A stretch of DNA of 12,107 bases from JACKPD01 sp034003145 (GTDB lineage Bacteria; Spirochaetota; Spirochaetia; CADAEX01): the NCBI GenBank assembly GCA_034003145.1, contig JAVEZE010000085.1, positions 1-12,107 on the forward strand. The letters are read 5' to 3'. The notes beneath the pieces are model-generated. The model saw only the letters and a program-made list of their open reading frames with translations. It did no database searches and was not told where the DNA came from. The translations under genes were made by a program, and so were the position numbers. Of the stretch, positions 1 to 7,894 are shown in pieces (the stretch's first letter is position 1; each line of letters begins with the position of its first letter).

Positions 1-330
1 ATTTTATGAATAAAGTGATCCGTAAAAAATTGAAAAACTGGAAATAATCAAAACATCAGGTGAATAGCTTGGCGTTCTTTTAAATGATATACTTGATTTT
101 TCCAGGATCGAAGCTGGTAAGGTTGAAATTGAAAAAAGCAGTTTCGACCTGAAAAAAACCCTGAATTATATTTATTCCATTTATAAGAAAAAAGCGGAAG
201 AAAAAAAGCTTGATTTTCTGATAAATATTGACAGCCAGGTTCCTGATATGGTTTTGGGAGATAAACACGGAATCAGCCAGATTCTTAAAAATATTATAGA
301 CAATGCAATTAAATATACAAATGCATATCA
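1..330 (+). pseudogene. Histidine kinase fragment (HisKA end plus start of HATPase), broken
   Basis: Read on the plus strand, positions 29-64 and 68-322 give one continuous frame typical of a hybrid-type sensor kinase. It starts with a dimerisation-helix end (LEIIKTSGE, then LLNDILDFSRIEAGKVEIEK). A linker follows (DFLINIDSQVPDMVLGDKHG), then the ATPase N-box (QILKNIIDNAIKYT). The frame is interrupted by an in-frame TAG at 65-67 and by upstream stops at 11-13 and 23-25, so it is not translatable as a kinase. After KYT (311-319) the homology stops: the G1, F and G2 boxes are missing, and the DNA passes directly into a second kinase fragment of opposite orientation. The phosphoacceptor His lies upstream of the part that can be read. 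This is a dead gene remnant, and its upstream part lies outside the window. The family assignment is confident; the signal it sensed cannot be known. Confidence 0.8.
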
Positions 331-872
331 GTGGTAAAGAAAGGATCAAATACTTGTTGAATGTTTTCTGATGATATCCCTTTTCCGCAATCTTTGATCG
401 ATATTCTTACATAATCACCACAAGAGAGCAGTTCCTCTTCCTTTTCTTCAACTGTCACATTGAATATTTATATTTTAATTTTACCAGCTCTATCCATTGC
501 TTGTTTTGAATTTTTGATAATATGCCCAATTCCTCTTTTTATCTGGATTTGAACGATCCTACAGCTCCATAGATTATCACTTTTTTCAAATTGACAGGAA
601 ATATCAGATCCTTTTAGTGAAGTTTCGGCAAACTCATTTATCAGCGGAAAAATCTGGATAATTTTAAGGTCAGGGGCTGATTCCTTTGCAAATGTCAATA
701 GCTTTCCTGTTAATTCTTTTGTTCTCTCCATGCCGCCCATTGCTTTTGAAAGATAATTTATAATACCAGGATCTTTACATGTCTCAATTGCAAGATCTAT
801 ATATCCGTAAATCCCTGACATCAGATTGTTGAACTCATGTGTTATTCCGCCGGCAAGCAGATCTACTGCTTC
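320..872 (-). pseudogene. Second histidine kinase fragment (H-box to F-box), truncated at both ends, one in-frame stop
   Basis: On the minus strand one frame runs from 872 down to about 330. It opens with EAVDLLAGGITHEFNNLMSG, the H-box of PAS-type sensor kinases, with the phosphoacceptor His in THEFNNL. The second HisKA helix follows (MERTKELTGKLLTFAKESAP). Next comes the ATPase N-box region (IGHIIKNSKQAMDRAGKIKI), an in-frame TAA at 468-470, then VRISIKDCGKGISSENIQ (G1 box) and VFDPFFTT (F box). Because the frame resumes exactly after the TAA, this is a point nonsense mutation and not a frameshift. The G2 box and C-terminus are lost at the junction near 320-330, and everything before EAVDLLAGG is lost at about 873, where an IS fragment begins. 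An ATG at 819-821 opens a 117-residue reading frame ending at the TAA, but no functional protein is expected. It is a different kinase from the neighbouring plus-strand fragment, since the two overlap in domain content. Confidence 0.82.
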
Positions 873-1510
873 TCAAGGGACGCCAAACCCAGCAATTATG
901 GGGCAGCCAGATACATCAAAAAAGTCCCGTATGACCGGGAGACTTGAGAATGTGACTTTGATAGCGAGTACATGGTATTTCTTGATGAGAATCGTATTGC
1001 AGAAGGACAACAGCGGGAAGGTTACTATGTCTTCTTCACCAATGTTATCGGTCTTAACCCACTGCAAAAGCCCTTCAAGGGCCGTTGCCGCTACACCTAT
1101 GACAGGTTCTTTCAGTTAAACAGACAGGTCACTGATGATAACATTATTGGTATGTATAAGGGCTTGTGGCGTATTGAAGAAACATTCAAGGTACCCAGGA
1201 GCAAGCTGAAGGCCCGTCCGGTGTTTCTGTCCACGGAAATCCACATAAGATCTCATTTTCTCATCTGCTTTGTAACACTGCTGCTTATCAGGCTTCTTGA
1301 GTTTCGATTGGACTGGCGCCACTCGGCCTCGGCAATCCAGTAAGCCTTGAGGGACCGATTAGAAGATAATCTTATCTCTTTGACTCTTAAGATGAAGTAC
1401 TGGGAGATGCGGGGAAGAATCTTGACTTTGATTTTTCCAAAAAATACATGTCGTCCCAACAGATCTGGTCTTTCATGGGTGCAACAAAAAAACCTGACCA
1501 CGGACTTACG
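873..1510 (+). pseudogene. IS1634-type (IS4 superfamily) transposase remnant
   Basis: Pieces of one transposase can be followed on the plus strand: DAKPSNYGAARYIKKVPYDR (879-938), then after a TGA at 945-947 CDFDSEYMVFLDENRIAEGQ, GYYVFFTNVIG and VTDDNIIGMYKGLWRIEETF. KARPVFLSTEIHIRSHFLIC and LLLIRLLEF follow. The block Y-(2)-L-(3)-E-(6)-R around 1158-1200 corresponds to the Y2R3E6K signature of IS4-type enzymes, and the Glu in WRIEE is the expected third catalytic acid. A TAA at 1341-1343 stops this frame. The C-terminus continues in a frame shifted by one base (DEVLGDAGKNLDFDFSKKYM from 1391, to GATKKP near 1508), with a further TAA at 1388-1390. The N-terminal half with the two catalytic Asp residues is absent; the left boundary abuts the kinase fragment at 872/873. 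The element is dead by several independent lesions. No terminal inverted repeat could be recognised. Confidence 0.82.
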
Positions 1511-1582
1511 CACTACAGAAATATGATATTTAAGAGTGGGTATAACTCGTTACTTGGTAATGAATTATACCCGTTTTTATGA

Positions 1583-1704
1583 TTTTTAACTGCAAAAGTC
1601 AGAATAGCATAATAAAATAAAAAGTGCTTTTATTTTATAAATGGATTTTATTTATTCAATAAGGGAAGGGGGGGATGTTTGAGAAGGCAGGTTGTTATTT
1701 ACAA
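1583..1704. other. AT-rich spacer between IS remnant and PTS operon end
   Basis: No gene is visible. The frame of the transposase remnant runs on to a stop at 1580-1582. The rest is AT-rich apart from a G run near 1667-1675. It holds one perfect A/T hairpin (listed separately) and would contain the right end of the lost IS copy and the 3' end of the PTS operon transcript. Confidence 0.6.
1612..1638. terminator. Perfect AT-only hairpin, possible weak terminator
   Basis: Perfect 11-bp inverted repeat ATAAAATAAAA / TTTTATTTTAT separated by AGTGC. It lies about 70 bases past the stop codon of the last operon gene (minus strand). A stem made only of A:T pairs is weak, and there is no GC-rich core, so this may be a poor terminator, an IS-end relic, or chance in AT-rich DNA. 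Confidence 0.3.
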
Positions 1705-3753
1705 TTACGGTCTGTAAACATAAAGAAGATTGGTGCGTAATGTATCTATATCGCTTTTCTTCAGGCTTTCCCTGAAAACAGGATTTTCAAGTATTGAAAA
1801 TGTTATTTCAGAAAGCATTTTTCTTATCCCTTCAGGACACGGATCAGGGGCAGCCAGAAAAACTACCTCCTGTTCTGATTCAGCCGGTTGTTTATATCTG
1901 ATTATTCCGCCGAATGGTTTTTTTACAGATGAAGATTTACAGTGAATCATTCTGATTCCGTATTCTTCAAAATAAAGCGGCCCCAGTTTTTCCCTGTCAA
2001 GAAAATCCCTTTCCAGCGCTTTTTCTGATTTAATATTATTGCTGAAATATTGCGATATTATTTTTACTGTTTTTTCTGGCGGTTCTGGTTTTTCAGATTC
2101 CAGAATAGCGAACTCCTGGATAAAAGAAAGAAAATTATTGACAGAAAATGATGCTGAAGCCTCCTCTTGAGTTTTCTCTTCAAAAACCGGCAGACGCGCT
2201 CTTGTTTTGATATTGCTTATTGCGTCATTTATGTTTTTATCAAGTATTTTGATATCGATCGGGAGAGAGACAAGTACTAACGGTGTTTGGATGTTTTCCA
2301 CCGGAAAGGTTGAAATTACAAGATCAATCTGATGCAGATCAAGATATTCCTGATCTAATTTATAAACAGCAGTTGCCTCTACAACATCAATCCCTGATAT
2401 TTCGCGTTTTATTACAGAAAAAAGATATGAGGCAAGTCCTATCCCCTCAAAGCAGAAAATTATGCACCTGACTTTTCTTTTGGGATATACCTGGTTCTTT
2501 ATCGCGGCTGCATTGAAATGGAGCAGCAGATTCTGGATATCAGAGGCGGCAGCATCAAGAGCGAATTCGTTTTTTATAAGTTCTTTAATTGCTGTGATAA
2601 CGGTTTTGTCGTTTTCGTTGTCCAAAACATTCTCATTCCAGTCATCTTTCCAGTGCGGAATATGGTTCTTTAATCTTAAGATAAGCGATGCTGCCGAGAT
2701 GCGGATCACCTTTGCCAGTTCATTGTCAAGATAATAAAAAACATTGTCTGATTTCTCAAGAGCAGCCATAAGTTTTTGTGCAAAAATATCAATCTCTTCA
2801 GGAATATCCTCCCCAGTATCATCCAGTTTACCATGTGAAAAATCCCCTGCTTCAAGCACCTGAAGTATTATACCCAGCACATCAACTTCCTGTTCCGGAA
2901 TAATGCCGCTCATTATTCTTTTCCCAAGCTTATCCAGAAGCTCAGATGCAGCCTCCCTGTACTTTGGGCTGCATACAGACCCGGCGGGAGGAGAGGCGGT
3001 TATAAGCGCGCCTGAGTGTATTCTGTGCCCGGTCTGAAACAGGTAGAAATAAAGAAATGCTTCGCCTGATATTGTGAATTTGTAACCCAGAATATTCTCT
3101 GCATGAGTGACAAGGGAAAAAAGCCTTTTTGTATCTTCAGGCAATTTAAAGTATTTCATCAGGAGAGAAATCCTGTATTTTCCCGCTGACTCGCTTTTCC
3201 TGTGATTCTCCGAATAAAGATAATTTATTATGGTTTTATGGGAAAATATTTCTGCGAAAATATCAAGGAAGGTAAAGCGTATATTGCTTTCCTCTCCAGA
3301 GATACTTATTCCAACACCTTTATGCCTTACCAGATAGATATCCCGTTTTTGCGCCGCAGCTTCAATGCTGTTGAGATCATTCCAGATGCATGTATCGCTG
3401 ACAAAAAAAACATTGGCAATTTCCGAGATCTTGATTTCCCTGTTATTGTAAAGCAGATAAAGAAAAATAAATTTCTGTCTTTCGGCGGGATCAAGTTCGC
3501 TTAAGGTCGCATCTGAGGAGTTCAGGGTTTCAATAATATGATCAATATTGGTTCCGTAATTAATTATCCTGATACCCTGATTTGTTTTTCTTTCCATATA
3601 GACCCCCCTGGTGGAGAGCCATCTTTCAAGGTAATCAAGATCTCTTGATACTGTCCTGCTGCCGGCTGACAGGGATGAGGCTATATCATCAATTCTGACA
3701 ATATTATTATTTGCGAGTAAAAGCCTCAGTACCTGTTTCTGCCTCTCTTTCAT
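1705..3753 (-). CDS. MtlR-type PTS-controlled transcriptional activator
   Basis: This 682-residue regulator has the domain order of MtlR/ManR-family activators: an N-terminal winged HTH (about 1-60, RIDDIASSLSAGSRTVSRDL), a second Mga-like HTH (about 90-150, ISEIANVFFVSDTCIWNDL), two PRD domains (about 195-305 and 320-420), an EIIB-like domain (about 427-520) and a C-terminal EIIA-like domain (about 540-682). Cys434 in IIFCFEGIG matches the EIIB phosphorylation site, and His604 in GIRMIHCKSSSVKKP matches the EIIA site. By alignment from memory, the first conserved PRD histidines appear replaced (Tyr237 in PRD1, Ser353 in PRD2), while His412 in LLLHFNAAAIK remains. In the family, HPr and EIIB phosphorylate these sites to gate activity. 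Its ATG overlaps the EI stop codon by four bases (ATGA), so translation is probably coupled. Expected role: inferred activator of this operon in response to transport flux. The family is confident; the histidine alignment is less so. Confidence 0.9.
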   Translation of the reverse strand: MKERQKQVLRLLLANNNIVRIDDIASSLSAGSRTVSRDLDYLERWLSTRGVYMERKTNQGIRIINYGTNIDHIIETLNSSDATLSELDPAERQKFIFLYLLYNNREIKISEIANVFFVSDTCIWNDLNSIEAAAQKRDIYLVRHKGVGISISGEESNIRFTFLDIFAEIFSHKTIINYLYSENHRKSESAGKYRISLLMKYFKLPEDTKRLFSLVTHAENILGYKFTISGEAFLYFYLFQTGHRIHSGALITASPPAGSVCSPKYREAASELLDKLGKRIMSGIIPEQEVDVLGIILQVLEAGDFSHGKLDDTGEDIPEEIDIFAQKLMAALEKSDNVFYYLDNELAKVIRISAASLILRLKNHIPHWKDDWNENVLDNENDKTVITAIKELIKNEFALDAAASDIQNLLLHFNAAAIKNQVYPKRKVRCIIFCFEGIGLASYLFSVIKREISGIDVVEATAVYKLDQEYLDLHQIDLVISTFPVENIQTPLVLVSLPIDIKILDKNINDAISNIKTRARLPVFEEKTQEEASASFSVNNFLSFIQEFAILESEKPEPPEKTVKIISQYFSNNIKSEKALERDFLDREKLGPLYFEEYGIRMIHCKSSSVKKPFGGIIRYKQPAESEQEVVFLAAPDPCPEGIRKMLSEITFSILENPVFRESLKKSDIDTLRTNLLYVYRP

Positions 3754-5465
3754 TTTATAAGGTCCCGCTCTGTAAGAAACTGTGAAAGCCGCGACTTGAT
3801 TCCTTCCGAGGTTGGAATCCGCAGTATTTCATTTACCAGATTTTCCGCATCTCTTGAATCAATCTGCCGTATCATGTTTTTTATCACAGGGACTGATGAG
3901 GGTGTCATACTTAATTCTCCTACTTTTAAACCGATAAAAAAAGGCAAGGCAAGCTTGTTTCCCGCGAATTCTCCGCATATCCCGTTCAGTTTCTCTTTTT
4001 TTCTTGCTTTTTTAATTATGTGGGCAATTGAGCGGATAACTGCCGGATGGAATTCATCATAGTAGCTGCCCATTTGGGGATTTCCCCTGTCTGCAGCCAA
4101 TAAATACTGGGTTAGATCATTTGTCCCTATGCTTATAAAATCAACAATATCAAGCATTTCCTCTATCAGCTGGACAGCTGCAGGTGTTTCAACCATTATT
4201 CCAAGTTTGAGATCAAGCCTTTTATCCCACAGCACTGCTTTTTTTTCTTCTTCAATTATTGCCCTTACACGTTCAATTGGGCTTAAGGAATTTACCATGG
4301 GGATCATTATCCCTACAGGTCCTGATGCTGATGCCTGGAGAAGGGCCTGTATCTGGGTTCTGAGTATTTCTTCTTTCTGGAGCAAAAGGCGGATTCCTCT
4401 TACTCCAAGGAATGGATTTTCCTCAACCGGCAGTTTCCAGTAGGGCAGGGGTTTATCAGCTCCTGTGTCAAGCAGCCTTATAATTACATCTTTGCCCGGC
4501 ATAGATTCAATTGCTTTTCTGTAAACAGATGCCTGCCTGGCCGCGGTTGGAAGGCCTGCGGATTCCATAAAAAGAAATTCAGACCTGAAAAGGCCGATTC
4601 CGTCAACATTATAGCGGGCAGCGCTTTCTATATCAAAACTTCCCCCTACATTGGCAAACATCCCGATCCTGATACCGTCAGTTGTGACAGCGGGAAGATC
4701 GATCAGTTTTTCAAGCTCTGTCTTTTCTTTTAGTTTTTTTTCAATAGACTTTTCAAGACTCCTGATTTTCGCGTGAGAAGGGTTTATTTCAAGTTCACCG
4801 TTATCGCCGTTAATGCTTACAGTATCGCCATCCTTGATTATTTTGAATGGATCAGGTTCCTTTATTATTATTGCCGGAACTTCAAGCGACCTTGCGATTA
4901 TCGCGGCATGAGAGTTTTTACCCCCTTTTTGAAGTATAAATCCTGCAACCTTTTTAATATCAAGCCTCGCAGTCTGGGAGGGGGTGAGTTCATAAGCCAC
5001 TATTATTACTTCTCTTTCAAGCAGGCTGTAATTTGCAGATGTCCCCCTGATCGTATTAATTACCTGCTGCCCTATATCCTGGAAGTCCTGTCCCCGTTCC
5101 TTGAAGTAATCATCATCAAGCTCCTCCATTTCTGCGGCGTTCTGATCTGAATATAGTTTAACAGCTTCTTCAGCGCATACGTTTTTTTCATTTATTATTT
5201 CAGCTATTTCTGTCTCAAAATCCTCTGATGTGAGAATCTCAAGATGTCCTTCAAATATCTCAGCCTTATCCTCACCCATCTCTTCCCTTACCTTTTCGAT
5301 GAGTTTTTCAAGTTCTGCCGCAGCTGCCGCAATACCTTTGCTGAGGCGTATTAATTCTTTTGGTTTATCGCTTTGTGAAATTGATGAATAAACAACATCT
5401 TCTTCTTTCCTGATTATCAGCGCCTGGGCGATTGCTATGCCGCCGGATAAAGGTTCTCCACGCAT
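3750..5465 (-). CDS. ptsI: PTS Enzyme I (PEP-protein phosphotransferase)
   Basis: Cytoplasmic enzyme that takes phosphate from PEP and passes it to HPr, the first step of the PTS relay. At 571 residues it has the normal full length. The N-terminal part (about 1-145) carries the HPr-binding helical region. The swivelling His domain holds GGKNSHAAIIARSLEVPAI, with the phosphoacceptor His186. The C-terminal PEP-binding barrel shows GLFRSEFLFM (291-300), RLLDTGADKPLPYW, NPFLGVRGIRLLL, GIMVETPAA, ISIGTNDLTQYLLAADR and GICGEFAGN with Cys497, matching the conserved active-site cysteine. It begins one base after the HPr stop codon; a strong GGAGGA ribosome site lies in the last HPr codons. EI is usually encoded with HPr as a general PTS gene pair; here it sits inside a sugar-specific operon. 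It may therefore be dedicated to this system or be the cell's only EI, which the window cannot decide. Confidence 0.97.
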   Translation of the reverse strand: MRGEPLSGGIAIAQALIIRKEEDVVYSSISQSDKPKELIRLSKGIAAAAAELEKLIEKVREEMGEDKAEIFEGHLEILTSEDFETEIAEIINEKNVCAEEAVKLYSDQNAAEMEELDDDYFKERGQDFQDIGQQVINTIRGTSANYSLLEREVIIVAYELTPSQTARLDIKKVAGFILQKGGKNSHAAIIARSLEVPAIIIKEPDPFKIIKDGDTVSINGDNGELEINPSHAKIRSLEKSIEKKLKEKTELEKLIDLPAVTTDGIRIGMFANVGGSFDIESAARYNVDGIGLFRSEFLFMESAGLPTAARQASVYRKAIESMPGKDVIIRLLDTGADKPLPYWKLPVEENPFLGVRGIRLLLQKEEILRTQIQALLQASASGPVGIMIPMVNSLSPIERVRAIIEEEKKAVLWDKRLDLKLGIMVETPAAVQLIEEMLDIVDFISIGTNDLTQYLLAADRGNPQMGSYYDEFHPAVIRSIAHIIKKARKKEKLNGICGEFAGNKLALPFFIGLKVGELSMTPSSVPVIKNMIRQIDSRDAENLVNEILRIPTSEGIKSRLSQFLTERDLIK

Positions 5466-5466
5466 T

Positions 5467-5727
5467 TTATTCCTCCAGGGAAAGTATGTATTTTTTCATG
5501 TGATCAAGCGCTGCTTCTTCATCAGCTCCGTCGCAGATAAGCTCTACAACATGGTTCTGTGAAATGCCGAGTTTCAATAATTTGATAAGGCTTTTAACAT
5601 TTGCCTCTTTTTCTCCAAAAACAAGTTTTATATCACACTCAAACTGCTTTGCTTCAGATACTACCCGTTTGCCCGGTCTGGTATGCAGTCCTGTTTTATT
5701 CAGTATTGTTATCTGTTCTTTTACCAT
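5467..5727 (-). CDS. ptsH: PTS phosphocarrier HPr
   Basis: Small cytoplasmic phosphocarrier of 86 residues, the usual HPr length, moving phosphate from EI to EIIA and to regulators. The active-site motif NKTGLHTRPGKRVV has His15 and Arg17 at the canonical positions, although GK follows the Pro where Ala-Ala is common. NVKSLIKLLKLG places a serine exactly at position 46, the residue phosphorylated by HPr kinase in bacteria that use it for catabolite control; whether that kinase exists here is unknown. An AAGGAGAG ribosome site precedes the ATG, which directly abuts the stop codon of the upstream kinase gene. EI follows after a single base. The identification rests on both phosphorylation motifs, length and the EI neighbour. 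A sugar-system-specific HPr (as in some fructose operons) and a general HPr are both possible. Confidence 0.95.
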   Translation of the reverse strand: MVKEQITILNKTGLHTRPGKRVVSEAKQFECDIKLVFGEKEANVKSLIKLLKLGISQNHVVELICDGADEEAALDHMKKYILSLEE

Positions 5728-6624
5728 TTATATACTCTCCTTGATATTGATCCAGCCCGGATGCAGGCTTAATGCGTTTCTTGCCGCATAGTCTCTTCCC
5801 TTTTCCACAGCTTCTGCCAGTGACATTTTTTTGATTACACCTTCGGCAAGCCCTGCCGTAAACGCGTCTCCGCACCCTATCGGATTTACCGCTTTCAGTT
5901 TTTTGCTTGGAAGTGAACCTGCTTTACCTGATGATGCGAAGGAAATTGATTTTTCCCCGCTTGTAATTACAAAAGTATTGCTGTATTTTTCAGAAAGGGT
6001 GCTAATATCAGCTTCCTCTCTGCCGAATGTCTCAATCAGTTCTTCCTCATTTATCTTTATGTAATCAGGCCTTATCTCTTTATTTATAAAGGAATTCTTA
6101 AGATCTTCTCCCTTATAGTCTGCGATAAAAAGAATACCTCTTTTTTTTGTCTCCTCAAGCATGAATGGGATAACAGCGCTTGAGAAGCCAGAAAGCCTGC
6201 TTCCTGATACAATAACACACCTGATATCCTCTTTTATTTTTTTTATAAATAGATCTTTGTAGCTTTCTTCTTCCTGCCTGGTTATATTTTCAGGTTCATT
6301 TACAACAATCTCTGTGCTGCTGCCCTCTTCTGTGTCAATAAGGGTATAGCAGTACCTTATCCTTCCTGATGTTTCACAGGGGGTGCAGAAAATATTGTCT
6401 TTTTTGCATAGTTTTTCAAAAACCCCCAGGCTTTCCCTTCCGGCTGGAATTACAGCCTCTGCTTCCATCCCTGCCTGAACAAGTACCCTGCAGACATTTA
6501 TGCTCTTGCCTGCTGCATCAATTAAATATTCACTTGCCCTGTTTACTTTCCCTTTTGAGAGGGCGGGAAGCAAAATAATTTTCTGTATTGCGGGACTTAA
6601 TCCTGCCGTAAGTATTTTATCCAT
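5728..6624 (-). CDS. PfkB-family sugar-phosphate kinase (1-phosphofructokinase / tagatose-6-phosphate kinase type)
   Basis: A 298-residue ribokinase-fold kinase of the FruK/LacC branch, which phosphorylates a ketose monophosphate to a bisphosphate with ATP. The C-terminal PfkB signature reads NPIGCGDAFTAGLAEG, with the catalytic base expected at Asp253; the usual GAGD is GCGD here. Near the N-terminus GKSINVCRVLVQAG (39-52) corresponds to the substrate-contact motif GKGINVARVL of the family, with Ser replacing one Gly. SGSRLSGFSSAV (140-151) matches the SGSLPxG stretch. An AGGTGA ribosome site precedes the ATG, ten bases after the dehydrogenase stop. Its place after the dehydrogenase suggests that it acts on the product of that enzyme or of the transporter. 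Candidates are fructose-1-phosphate, tagatose-6-phosphate or a related ketose phosphate. Family membership is confident; substrate is not. Confidence 0.88.
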   Translation of the reverse strand: MDKILTAGLSPAIQKIILLPALSKGKVNRASEYLIDAAGKSINVCRVLVQAGMEAEAVIPAGRESLGVFEKLCKKDNIFCTPCETSGRIRYCYTLIDTEEGSSTEIVVNEPENITRQEEESYKDLFIKKIKEDIRCVIVSGSRLSGFSSAVIPFMLEETKKRGILFIADYKGEDLKNSFINKEIRPDYIKINEEELIETFGREEADISTLSEKYSNTFVITSGEKSISFASSGKAGSLPSKKLKAVNPIGCGDAFTAGLAEGVIKKMSLAEAVEKGRDYAARNALSLHPGWINIKESI

Positions 6625-6634
6625 GGTTCACCTG

Positions 6635-7894
6635 TTATATTTTTACACCGTTTTTAAGAAGATATTCTTCTGCCTTGACGCTCCACATTCCGTTGTTTCT
6701 TGATACTATTTTCGCAAGTGATGAATACAGTTTTGATTCAGATGATAACTCTTCCAGTTTATCAAGCGGAGTAAGGGGCAGTGAAATAGCGGTATAGATC
6801 AGTTTTTTACCGCCCGGCAAATCAGGAAGACGGAGTGTCGCGTCAGCTGCCGCGTCAAGTCCTCCTATATGGGATATTAAAACCTCGGGAAGAATCAAAT
6901 TCTTTTCCATCAGATCAAGCGCCTCTTTCATGTCATCCACAGTCCCGCCTGTTGTTCCTATAATATGCTTTTCCATATAATGGACATCATAGTAATTAAT
7001 CTTTGCAGAGAAAGCTGTATCAGTCGGGCCTGCAAAAAAATTCAGGCACCCGTTGAATGAAAGCAGTTTTTCCGCAAACTCAAGCGCGGACGCAAAAGGG
7101 ACCATAACCAGTATATCATCAAAACCTTTTCCCCCTGTAATATTTTTAAGCGCTGAATATGGATCATCTATTTCGCCTGTATTGATAAACATCAGTGAAA
7201 TATCGCGCTCCTGGGCTCTCTTTCTGAAAATTGCTTCCGCTTTTTTAAGCCTGTCATTATCAAGGTCAGTTACGACAAGCAGTTTCGGCCGGTATTCGCC
7301 TGCCATTGCATAATCAATCGCAGCCATACCCATCGGGCCGCAGCCGCCGATAATAGCCATTTTGCCGTTTTCCTTAATTCCCATATAATGATTGTGGCTT
7401 TGCTTGTCTGTTCTGTATAATGAGCGGCAGGCCCCTATAACGCATGAATATGGTTCTGAGAGGGCAGCGTTGAAAAACCCCTCGCCGCTGTAGATAAGGA
7501 GGCAGTCCATAATCATCACTTCAGGCGGCAATATCATATATGTGGCATTGCCTCCGCAGTATGGGTATGAATAGCCGGGGGAATCCATGGACCCCTTGTA
7601 ATTAAGCGCCGGCTGAAGGGAAAACTTCATCCCTGGTTTATACTTTTCCGCCCAGGTTTTTCCAACTTCAACAATCTCACCCCCTGTTTCATGGCCGATT
7701 ATTATGGGGTTTTGAGCGACATTGTCAGGCACTCTTTTATGCTCCGCCCCAAGGTGCGCTGCCTTCCACGTGCTCATGCAGAGGCTGTCTGCCGTTACTT
7801 TAACAAGAATTTCATCATCCCTGATCGGCGGAAGTTCAAACTCTTCAAGCCGCAGATCCATTTTACCGTAGAGCCGGACAGCTTTTGTTTTCAT
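6635..7894 (-). CDS. Zinc-dependent medium-chain dehydrogenase, L-sorbose-1-phosphate reductase / YggP-like
   Basis: A 419-residue MDR-superfamily oxidoreductase expected to interconvert a hexitol phosphate and a ketose phosphate with NAD(P)(H). The GroES-like domain carries likely catalytic zinc ligands Cys39 (DSLCMSTW), His68-Glu69 (IIIGHETGG) and Glu147 (ALSEPYS). The Rossmann motif is GGCGPMG (183-189), followed by VVTDLDNDR with an acidic residue ending the second strand, which favours NAD(H). The four-cysteine structural zinc loop of classical alcohol dehydrogenases is absent, replaced by ALNYKGSMDSPGYSYPYCGG, a pattern I associate with SorE/YggP proteins. The ATG overlaps the EIIA stop by four bases (ATGA), and GGGGTG serves as ribosome site. 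In the E. coli cmt region a YggP protein likewise sits beside CmtA and CmtB. Direction (oxidation of a hexitol phosphate or reduction of a ketose phosphate) cannot be told. A galactitol-1-phosphate-dehydrogenase-like role is an alternative. Confidence 0.85.
   Translation of the reverse strand: MKTKAVRLYGKMDLRLEEFELPPIRDDEILVKVTADSLCMSTWKAAHLGAEHKRVPDNVAQNPIIIGHETGGEIVEVGKTWAEKYKPGMKFSLQPALNYKGSMDSPGYSYPYCGGNATYMILPPEVMIMDCLLIYSGEGFFNAALSEPYSCVIGACRSLYRTDKQSHNHYMGIKENGKMAIIGGCGPMGMAAIDYAMAGEYRPKLLVVTDLDNDRLKKAEAIFRKRAQERDISLMFINTGEIDDPYSALKNITGGKGFDDILVMVPFASALEFAEKLLSFNGCLNFFAGPTDTAFSAKINYYDVHYMEKHIIGTTGGTVDDMKEALDLMEKNLILPEVLISHIGGLDAAADATLRLPDLPGGKKLIYTAISLPLTPLDKLEELSSESKLYSSLAKIVSRNNGMWSVKAEEYLLKNGVKI

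Noticed and set aside
80..349. Minus-strand frame of 89 codons at the left end
   Set aside because: Antisense to the recognisable plus-strand kinase fragment; its sequence is low-complexity and hydrophobic.
826..1119. 97-codon plus-strand frame over the kinase/IS junction
   Set aside because: It is out of frame with the transposase homology and spans the junction with the antisense kinase fragment.
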